From DATLHO01 sp035539855 (GTDB lineage: Bacteria; Bacteroidota; Ignavibacteria; OLB7): DNA of 19,938 bases. The notes under the pieces are model-generated. The model ran no database searches and was not told the DNA's origin. It saw only the letters and a program-made list of their open reading frames with translations. Shown in pieces: positions 7,991-14,129 of this stretch; position 1 is the stretch's first letter, and every line of letters starts with the position of its first letter. A program made the translations under genes and the position numbers. Location of the stretch: positions 1-19,938 of the forward strand of contig DATLHO010000226.1 in NCBI GenBank assembly GCA_035539855.1. Direction: 5' to 3'.

Positions 7991-10900
7991 ATGCATCGCT
8001 TCATCGCCCCCGTACTCTGTACGCTGGCCGCGCTCGCTCTGAGCCTCAATCCCGCCAGCGCCAGCCTCTCAGGCTACGCGCGAGTCGTCGCAACCGGCAG
8101 CCCCGTAACACCCGGAGCCTGGACGAGCCTGTTCACCGGATCGGTCGGCAGCCGCGGAACCTCGTCGGTCACCAATACCGTCACGGGCTTCAACCTTCCG
8201 TTCACGTTCGTCCTCGACGGAACGCCATACACGCGGATGTCGATCTCGACGAACGGCCTGATCTCGTTCGGTTCCGGCAACGTGTCGGCGACCGGCTCGA
8301 ACTCCCTGAACTCGACCTCGAGCACCTACGGCCAGTTCCCGCGCATCGCTCCGTGGTGGGACCAGATGTACATCACCGGCGGCGCGACGCGCTACTGCAG
8401 TAACAAGGCGCCGGCGATCCGCTGGGGTGTCGCGGGCTCGGCCCCGAACCGCATCGTCGTCGTCGATTATCGCGACCTCGAGGTTGCCAGCCGCACCGCC
8501 GCGTACTCGTCGTGGCAGGCCCGCTTCTATGAGGGGTCGAACATGATCGAGTTCTACTATACCAACATGACCTCGCTGTCGTGCAAGTACACGACGAGCC
8601 GGTACTCGACCTCGGCGACGATCGGCATCGCGATGTCCTCGAGCAACTTCCTCAGCGTCACGCCGAGCAGCGCGTCGGCGAGCTTCAGCACATCGAGCGC
8701 GTATAACTCGGTCAATCTGGCATCGACGACGCACCAGATTCCGGTCGGAACGATCTACCGTTTCGCACCGTGCAACATCTCGCTCGCCGGTGATATCGCC
8801 CAGGGCGGCTCCGCGACGATGACTACCGGCGACACGCTCATGGCGAACGCATCGGTCCAGCGCGGCAACGCCGGCGCCTACCAGCCGTTCACGATCAACG
8901 GAAGCATCGCCGGCTGCTCGACCGGCAGCTACGCGCTTGCGCTGAGCGGACCGGCCGCCGGCGACTACTCGCTGAGCGCCACGAGCGCGACGATCGCTCC
9001 GGGCTCCTCGGCGATCCCGACGATCACCTTCACGCCGTCGGCGATCGGTGTTCGCAACGCGTCGCTGGTCGTGACCGACAACAACGGATTCATGCGCAGC
9101 TTCGCGCTCGCCGCCGTCGGACTGACACGCGCCGAGTGGACGGGCAACCTCGACCAGGGCGGCACGCCGACGGTCGCCAGCGGAGACGTGCTCATGAGCA
9201 CGATCGAGGTGCGACGGCTTTCGACCGGATCGTTCACGCCGCTGACGATCAGGAACATCAACGTCAATCCGAGCGCACCGCCGATGGTCGTGACCTTCAC
9301 GGTCGACTCGGCGGGCGGGGCTTCGTACCAGTACCGCCTCGGCAGCGCGTCGATCGCCGCGCTCGGTCCGGGCCAGAGCTACACGCCGACGATCGACTTC
9401 GAGGCGATGGGCGTCGGTCCGCAGCCGGGTCGCCTGACGGTGAGCGTCGACGGGGAGACCCGCACGTTCGCGCTCAGCGCGATCTCGATGGCGCCGGGAA
9501 TCGCGGTGACCTCGGGCAGCGCCGTGGTCGATGCGGCCAATCCGCTGTTCAACAACATCGAGGCATGCGTCGGCGAGTCGCTCACATCGATACCGCTGAC
9601 GATCACGAACAACGGCACGATGCCGCTCGGTGTCAACGACATCGGCTTCTACCTCACCGACACGACGTTTCAGCAGGGCACGCCGATGCTGCCGCTGCTT
9701 CGCGGCGCCAACGGCTCGGTGACTCCGCTGGCCGACTACGTACTGAGCGACATGCCGGCGCGGATTCCGATCTCGGCGACACCGATGGTGACCACGCCGT
9801 TCACGATCGAGCCGGGCTCGGCGCGGACGCTGTACCTGACCTTCGTCGGACAGCTTCCCGGCAAGCGCTTCGCACGCGCGTTCATCCGCACCAACGCCGA
9901 GAACGTCGTCGCGACCGACACGAACGCGTACGACAACGTCACGGTGGCACCGACGATGAGTGAGGGACTGTTCTCGACCGACGTGCTCGCACGCTCGCTC
10001 GGCAGCCAGCTCTCGGCGTCGGTCAGCGGCGCGGCTCTGAAGCCGATCGTTTTCGCGCACACCGAGGTCGGCGACACGACCGAGGCGAGCTTCACGATCG
10101 CCAACAACGGCGCATGCGATCTGCGGGTCAACCGCTCACGTCTGCGCATCGTCTCCGGTGACGTCAACGACATCAAGGTGCTCTCGGCCTTCAGCGCGTC
10201 GCGCTTCGACGCGGCGACCGGCGACTACCTGGTGTCGCCGGGCGCGACCGACACGATCCGTCTGCGCTTCATCCCGTCGCGCAGCGGCACGCGCATGGCG
10301 ACGCTGCTGATGCAGACCAACGACTCGACGATCGCACGACCCGGACTCTCCGAGCGCGGCAGCCTGTACCTCGACCTCAGCGGACGCGGACTCGCGGCGC
10401 TGCAGGGCCGCGACCTCGTGCTCGACCCGGTCGTCATCGGCAGCTCCGTCGCCGGTGTCGCCGTGCTCGAGAACGCTCTGACCGTCCCGGTTTCCATCGG
10501 CTCGATCAGCTTCGACGGCGACGACGCCGCGCAGTTCTCCGAGAATGCATCCATGCCGTGGCCGGCGCGGCCATTCACGGTGCTCGCGGGCGAGAAGCTC
10601 GAGCTCGGCGTGCGGCTGACGCCGACCGGAGATGTCGGACTGCGCCGCACGACCCTCGTACTCGTGACGACCGGTGGCGACACCGTGCGCGTTCCGGTGC
10701 GCGGTGAGGCCGGCTCGCAGACGCTCGTCATCTCGTCGTCGAGCCTCTTCGACGATGTCACGATCGCGGTCGGACAGTCGGTGCACAAGCAGCTGATCAT
10801 CTCGAACACGGGAACGCTGCCGGTGCGCATCACGTCACTGGAAGTCACCGGCACCGACGCGGCGAGCTATCGCCTCGGCCTGATGCCACGACGGGACCTC

Positions 10901-11134
10901 GACGCCGGCCAGGCCGAGCACCTCGAGGTCACCTACGCGCCGGAAGCGTCGGGACAGACGAGCGCCGAGCTCGTCATCACCGCGAACAACGGGCAGACCT
11001 ACTCGGTCGCGCTCGGGGGAATCGCTCTGAAGATCCGCCGGGATCTGATCGATCCGGTCCTGATAGCGGCTCCAGGGGACCATGGAACCCCGGAGGTACT
11101 CAAGGGTACCCGTCCTGGTCTGGAGCTGCGCTAG
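7991..11134 (+). CDS. Giant exported ASH/HYDIN-repeat (choice-of-anchor D) protein, copy D, 1047 aa
   Basis: The start is set by a strong Shine-Dalgarno sequence and a signal peptide (MHRFIAPVLC..., cleavage likely after ASA at residue 24). The layout follows copies B and C: an N-terminal beta-rich region with STNGLISFGS and PAIRWG, two modules that begin with a QGG motif (GDIAQGG, GNLDQGG), then four more ASH/HYDIN-like modules including SNTGTLPVRIT. It is the most divergent complete copy. The module-3 segment reads VATDTNAYDN where B and C have FGTDTTLNGT, and the tail is LKIRRDLIDPVLIA ... ELR. Cysteines in ACVGES and GACDLR are kept. No T9SS C-terminal domain or enzyme motif is visible. 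The protein is likely exported; its function is unknown. Confidence 0.9.
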   Translation: MHRFIAPVLCTLAALALSLNPASASLSGYARVVATGSPVTPGAWTSLFTGSVGSRGTSSVTNTVTGFNLPFTFVLDGTPYTRMSISTNGLISFGSGNVSATGSNSLNSTSSTYGQFPRIAPWWDQMYITGGATRYCSNKAPAIRWGVAGSAPNRIVVVDYRDLEVASRTAAYSSWQARFYEGSNMIEFYYTNMTSLSCKYTTSRYSTSATIGIAMSSSNFLSVTPSSASASFSTSSAYNSVNLASTTHQIPVGTIYRFAPCNISLAGDIAQGGSATMTTGDTLMANASVQRGNAGAYQPFTINGSIAGCSTGSYALALSGPAAGDYSLSATSATIAPGSSAIPTITFTPSAIGVRNASLVVTDNNGFMRSFALAAVGLTRAEWTGNLDQGGTPTVASGDVLMSTIEVRRLSTGSFTPLTIRNINVNPSAPPMVVTFTVDSAGGASYQYRLGSASIAALGPGQSYTPTIDFEAMGVGPQPGRLTVSVDGETRTFALSAISMAPGIAVTSGSAVVDAANPLFNNIEACVGESLTSIPLTITNNGTMPLGVNDIGFYLTDTTFQQGTPMLPLLRGANGSVTPLADYVLSDMPARIPISATPMVTTPFTIEPGSARTLYLTFVGQLPGKRFARAFIRTNAENVVATDTNAYDNVTVAPTMSEGLFSTDVLARSLGSQLSASVSGAALKPIVFAHTEVGDTTEASFTIANNGACDLRVNRSRLRIVSGDVNDIKVLSAFSASRFDAATGDYLVSPGATDTIRLRFIPSRSGTRMATLLMQTNDSTIARPGLSERGSLYLDLSGRGLAALQGRDLVLDPVVIGSSVAGVAVLENALTVPVSIGSISFDGDDAAQFSENASMPWPARPFTVLAGEKLELGVRLTPTGDVGLRRTTLVLVTTGGDTVRVPVRGEAGSQTLVISSSSLFDDVTIAVGQSVHKQLIISNTGTLPVRITSLEVTGTDAASYRLGLMPRRDLDAGQAEHLEVTYAPEASGQTSAELVITANNGQTYSVALGGIALKIRRDLIDPVLIAAPGDHGTPEVLKGTRPGLELR

Positions 11135-11151
11135 ACGCTGCTCGCTGCTCA

Positions 11152-11174
11152 CCCGCGGGCCCTCCGCCCGCGGG
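11152..11174 (+). other. Hairpin after copy D
   Basis: CCCGCGGG (11152-11159) pairs with CCCGCGGG (11167-11174), an 8-bp self-complementary stem with a 7-nt loop, 18 nt after the stop. It holds the same place as the first hairpins after copies A-C but has an unrelated sequence and lacks the GACATCG word. Confidence 0.5.
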
Positions 11175-11230
11175 AGCATCACGGATCAGACCGTCTACCT
11201 GCGGCAGACAGGAAGGCGGTTACCCAAGGA

Positions 11231-11262
11231 GAGGGACGGCCCGTCACGGGTCGTCCCTTTTC
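11231..11262 (+). terminator. Rho-independent terminator of copy D
   Basis: An 11-pair stem with one G-U wobble (GGGACGGCCCG, 11233-11243, with 11247-11257) and loop TCA runs straight into TTTT. It ends 16 nt before the pdxJ start, so any pdxJ promoter must overlap it. Confidence 0.88.
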
Positions 11263-11266
11263 CGTT

Positions 11267-11272
11267 TATCTT
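11267..11272 (+). promoter_or_regulatory. Candidate -10 element of pdxJ
   Basis: TATCTT ends 5 nt before the pdxJ ATG, so a start 6-7 nt downstream would fall on or next to the ATG. This suggests a leaderless or nearly leaderless mRNA. There is no clear -35 box and no Shine-Dalgarno sequence, so the call rests on position and on resemblance to TATCTT boxes elsewhere in the window. Confidence 0.3.
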
Positions 11273-11277
11273 CGGCG

Positions 11278-12015
11278 ATGGCCAAGCTCAGCGTCAACGT
11301 CAACAAGGTCGCCACGCTCCGAAACACGCGGACGCTCGGGATTCCGAGCGTCGTCGAGGCCGCCCGCCTCTGTCTCGACGCCGGCGCGCACGGCATCACC
11401 GTCCATCCCCGGCCCGACGAGCGCCACATCCGCCGCCACGACGTCTTCGAGGTCGCCGAGCTCGTCGCCGGCTATGCCGGGGCCGAGTACAACATCGAGG
11501 GGAATCCCTTCCACGGCCTCATCGAGTTCGCGCGAGCGGTGCGTCCGACGCAGTGCACGCTCGTGCCCGACTCGGTCGACGCCTTCACGAGCAATCAGGG
11601 GTGGGATGTCGCCAGAGAATCCGAGCGCCTGCGCGCGGTCGTCGACGAGCTCCACGGCTACGGCTGCCGCGTAAGTCTCTTCATGGACGCCGTGCCCGAG
11701 GCGATCGAGCTGGTCGTCGCAACCGGCGCCGATCGCATCGAGCTGTACACCGAGCCGTACGCGGCGGGCTTCGCCGAGGGTCGCGGGGATTCCTCGGTCG
11801 AGCCATTCGCGGCGTCGGCGCAACGCGCGATCGAGTGCGAGCTCGGGGTCAACGCCGGACACGACCTCAACCTCGACAACCTCCCGACGTTCATCGAGCG
11901 CGTCCCCGGAGTGCTCGAGGTATCTATCGGCCACGCGCTCATCGCCGACGCGCTCGCGCTGGGATTGCCGGAGACCGTGCGGAGGTATCTGGCGGCGGCT
12001 GGGGGGCGGCGATGA
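11278..12015 (+). CDS. pdxJ: Pyridoxine 5'-phosphate synthase PdxJ, 245 aa
   Basis: PdxJ condenses 1-deoxy-D-xylulose 5-phosphate with 3-amino-2-oxopropyl phosphate to make pyridoxine 5'-phosphate in the cytoplasmic DXP-dependent vitamin B6 pathway. The length is normal for this TIM-barrel family. Family motifs are clear: VNVNKVATLRNTR (residues 7-18), GITVHPRPDERHI (39-51, with His43, Arg45 and His50), EYNIEGNP (70-77, with Glu74), SLFMDA (133-138), IELYTEPYA (154-162, with Glu155), VNAGHDLN (191-198, with His195) and SIGHALIADAL (216-226). These include the conserved catalytic and phosphate-binding positions of PdxJ. The KVATLRNTR and HPRPDERHI spellings are of the type seen in Bacteroidota. 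It stands alone, separated from copy D by a terminator and from the next gene by the mirrored hairpin element. Confidence 0.95.
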   Translation: MAKLSVNVNKVATLRNTRTLGIPSVVEAARLCLDAGAHGITVHPRPDERHIRRHDVFEVAELVAGYAGAEYNIEGNPFHGLIEFARAVRPTQCTLVPDSVDAFTSNQGWDVARESERLRAVVDELHGYGCRVSLFMDAVPEAIELVVATGADRIELYTEPYAAGFAEGRGDSSVEPFAASAQRAIECELGVNAGHDLNLDNLPTFIERVPGVLEVSIGHALIADALALGLPETVRRYLAAAGGRR

Positions 12016-12043
12016 GATAGCTGCGAGCGCCCCGAATGCGGCA

Positions 12044-12379
12044 TGCGCCGGATGCGCCATGCGCCCCCGGCGCTCAAGCGCCGGGCTGACGCGTCAAGCC
12101 CCGTGAACGGGGCTCGCGCATGGAGCCGCGGCAGTGTATCGCCGAGAGCGATCGCGGGCGGCGTGGGCTCGGTGCGAGCGCTCTGGGAGCGCTCGCGATT
12201 TGACGTCACCACTGCGATTGTCATAGGGCGCGGCGCGCACCTGCGCCGCGCATCGAGCCCACGGCGATGCGTCGTCCTCGGCAATGCACTGGCGCGGCTT
12301 CATGCGCGAGCCTCGTTCACGAGGCTTGACCCCTCAGCCCGGCGCTTGAGCGCCGGGAGCGCGCAGCGCCAGCGGCGTG
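12044..12379. repeat. Large mirrored inverted repeat made of six hairpins (REPIN/MITE-like)
   Basis: The two halves are inverted copies of each other about a centre near 12211, with the clearest match between 12061 and 12362. Each half contains three self-complementary hairpins, placed as mirror images. 12066-12085 mirrors 12338-12357 (CCCGGCGC stem). 12097-12114 mirrors 12309-12326 (AGCCCCG versus AGCCTCG stem). 12174-12196 mirrors 12228-12251 (10-bp versus 9-bp stems). Base differences between the halves tend to come in pairs that keep each local hairpin intact. It fills most of the gap between pdxJ and the DUF2203 gene. The open frames that cross it arise from the palindromes and are not taken as genes. 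No transposase gene or target-site duplication was recognised. Possible identities are a REPIN-like or MITE-like mobile repeat, or a structured RNA. Confidence 0.75.
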
Positions 12380-12388
12380 GAGAACCAA

Positions 12389-12431
12389 GCGATGGCTCGA
12401 CGAGGGGTGACATCCCTCCTCGAGCCATCGC
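12389..12431. repeat. Long hairpin upstream of the DUF2203 operon
   Basis: GCGATGGCTCG (12389-12399) pairs perfectly with 12421-12431. Pairing continues inward through one C-C mismatch to a small loop near 12408-12412, about 18 pairs in all. No T-tract follows. It lies about 50 nt before the DUF2203 start, so it could be part of the leader or an appendage of the preceding repeat. Confidence 0.6.
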
Positions 12432-12479
12432 CGCGACCGGCCCGTTGCGTCGGAGCGATTGCGTACTTTCGCGTCCGAT

Positions 12480-12872
12480 ATGCAGTATCATCACGTCATT
12501 CACTTCACGCTCGCCGAAGCCCAGGCGATGCTGCCGCAGGTCATCGCGCAACTGACGCGGATGCGCGACCTCAAGCGCACGCTCGACGAGCGCGGCTACG
12601 ACATTCGCGGCCACCGGTACTTCACCTCGCTCGGCACCAACGGGACCGCGCCGTATCCGCCCGAGGTCGAGCAGATCATCGAGATCCACAAGGGCCTCGT
12701 GAGTCAGGGCATCCAGGTGAAGGACATCGAAACCGGACTCGTCGACTTCCCGACGATCCGCCGCAACGGCGAAGAGGTCTACCTCTGCTTCCGTCTCGGT
12801 GAGGAGACGATCGAGTACTGGCATCGGATCGAGGACGGCTTCCCCGGACGCAAACGGGTCGACACGCTGTAG
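12480..12872 (+). CDS. DUF2203 family protein, 130 aa
   Basis: This small cytoplasmic protein of unknown function matches the DUF2203 pattern. It has an N-terminal helical part (FTLAEAQAMLPQVIAQLTRM, residues 9-28), then IQVKDIETGLVDFP (78-91), YLCFRLGE (101-108) and a C-terminal WHRIEDGFPGR (114-124). The ATG at 12480 is preferred over an in-frame TTG at 12459: family members normally begin a few residues before the FTLxEA helix, and the GGAG before the TTG is too close to it. Neither start has a good Shine-Dalgarno sequence. The cysteine desulfurase gene follows after 15 nt, so the two are probably co-transcribed. The family has no established activity that I know of; a link to sulfur or PLP metabolism is only suggested by the neighbour. 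Confidence 0.85.
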   Translation: MQYHHVIHFTLAEAQAMLPQVIAQLTRMRDLKRTLDERGYDIRGHRYFTSLGTNGTAPYPPEVEQIIEIHKGLVSQGIQVKDIETGLVDFPTIRRNGEEVYLCFRLGEETIEYWHRIEDGFPGRKRVDTL

Positions 12873-12887
12873 GCCACCGCAGGTGAG

Positions 12888-14069
12888 ATGATCTATCTCG
12901 ACAATTCCGCGACGACGCCGATGGCGCCCGAAGTGATCGAGCGCATCGCCGAGGTGCGCGCCGATGCGTTCGGCAACGCCAGCTCTGTGCACCGCGTCGG
13001 ACAGCGCGCCCGCGCGATGCTCGACGAGTCGCGTGAGGCGCTCGCGCGCATCCTCGCGGCCGAGCCGCGGGAGATCATCGTCACCTCGGGCGGCACCGAG
13101 GCGAACAATGCCGCGATCAAGGGATACGCCCTCGCCTGCCGTCTGCGCGAGCACGTCTGGCCGACGATCATCACCGCGCGAACCGAACACCACGCGGTGC
13201 TCGGCCCGACCGAGCACCTCGAGCGGCTCGGCGCCAGCGTGCGCTACGTCGATGTCGACGGCGCGGGACGCACCACTCCCGACGCGCTTCGTACTGCGCT
13301 CGAGGGTGTCGATCGAACGGTGGCGCCGCTGGTCTCCCTGATGCACGCCAACAATGAGACCGGCGCGGTGAACCCGATCGCGGAGCTCTCGGCGGTTGCG
13401 CGCGAGTGCGGCGCGCTCGTTCACTGCGACGCGGTGCAGAGCTTCGGGAAGGTCCCCGTCGAACCCCGCGCGCTCGGCGTCGACATGCTGTCGCTGACCG
13501 CGCACAAGCTGCACGGTCCACGCGGCGTCGGCCTGCTCTGGCTGCGCAAGGAAATCGAGATCGAGCCGCTCATGCACGGTGGCTCGCAGGAGCGCAACCG
13601 TCGCGGCGGAACCGAGGCCGTCGAGCTCGTCGCGGGCCTGGCGCTGGCCGCCCGCCTCGCGCTCGACCAGCTCGACGCGAGCGCGGCACGCATGCAATGG
13701 TTGTGCGACCGGCTCCACGCCGGCATCGTCGCGACGATCGACGGCGTGCGGACGATCACGCCCCGCGACACCTCGCTTCCGAACATCCTGAGCATCACGT
13801 TCGACGACGCCGCCGAGCTCGATGGCGAGGCGCTCATCGTGGGGATGGATCTCCGCGGCGTCGCCGTCTCCAACGGCTCGGCCTGCACCTCGGGCTCCCC
13901 GCAGCCGAGCCACGTGCTCCTCGCGATGGGCCTGCCGCCGGAGCAGGCGCGCGCCGCTGTGAGATTCTCGCTGAGCCGGTACACGAGCGAGGCCGAGATC
14001 GACGCGGCGATCGTTGCCCTCGGCGAGGTCGTCAGGACGCTGCGTGGAGCTCGCATGGCGAAGGGATGA
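12888..14069 (+). CDS. Cysteine desulfurase, NifS/IscS family, 393 aa
   Basis: This PLP enzyme removes sulfur from L-cysteine to give alanine and an enzyme-bound persulfide used for Fe-S clusters or thiolated tRNA. The motifs are complete: MIYLDNSATTP at the N terminus, TSGGTEANN (66-74), EHHAV (100-104, with the PLP-stacking His101), HANNETG (153-159), DAVQSFGK (181-188, with PLP-contacting Asp181 and Gln184), TAHKLHGPRG (204-213, with the PLP lysine Lys207), and NGSACTSGSPQPSH (329-342, with the persulfide cysteine Cys333). The length is normal. The start has AGGTGAG just upstream. No iscU-, iscA- or thiI/mnmA-like gene is next to it, so IscS, NifS or a tRNA-dedicated paralogue cannot be told apart. 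It is probably the second gene of an operon with DUF2203. Confidence 0.95.
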   Translation: MIYLDNSATTPMAPEVIERIAEVRADAFGNASSVHRVGQRARAMLDESREALARILAAEPREIIVTSGGTEANNAAIKGYALACRLREHVWPTIITARTEHHAVLGPTEHLERLGASVRYVDVDGAGRTTPDALRTALEGVDRTVAPLVSLMHANNETGAVNPIAELSAVARECGALVHCDAVQSFGKVPVEPRALGVDMLSLTAHKLHGPRGVGLLWLRKEIEIEPLMHGGSQERNRRGGTEAVELVAGLALAARLALDQLDASAARMQWLCDRLHAGIVATIDGVRTITPRDTSLPNILSITFDDAAELDGEALIVGMDLRGVAVSNGSACTSGSPQPSHVLLAMGLPPEQARAAVRFSLSRYTSEAEIDAAIVALGEVVRTLRGARMAKG

Positions 14070-14076
14070 AACACCA

Positions 14077-14105
14077 CGGCCCGTGTCGCCGAAACGCACG
14101 GGCCG
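14077..14105. terminator. Hairpin between convergent genes, likely bidirectional terminator
   Basis: A perfect 9-bp stem (CGGCCCGTG / CACGGGCCG) with an 11-nt loop lies between the end of the + strand desulfurase gene (14069) and the end of the - strand dehydrogenase gene (14130). Neither side has a strong T-tract; the - strand side continues TGGTGTTT. Its position between convergent stops supports the call. Confidence 0.6.
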
Positions 14106-14129
14106 CAGAAGTCGCATCAGAGGCGCGCG

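Noticed and set aside
8069..10060. A 663-codon open frame on the - strand opposite copy D
   Set aside because: It is antisense to a gene with a signal peptide and clear homology to its neighbours; its product is arginine-rich and low in complexity, as expected from the opposite strand of GC-rich coding DNA.
1..11134. CRISPR-like direct repeats
   Set aside because: The repeated words come from paralogous coding modules and related terminators; there is no regular repeat-spacer pattern.
12043..12555. A 170-codon + strand open frame across the mirrored repeat
   Set aside because: It runs through palindromes with a repetitive Ala/Arg/Ser-rich product, shows no family motif, and overlaps the DUF2203 gene.
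12300..14117. A 605-codon open frame on the - strand
   Set aside because: It lies opposite DUF2203 and the cysteine desulfurase, both with complete family motifs, and runs into the mirrored repeat.
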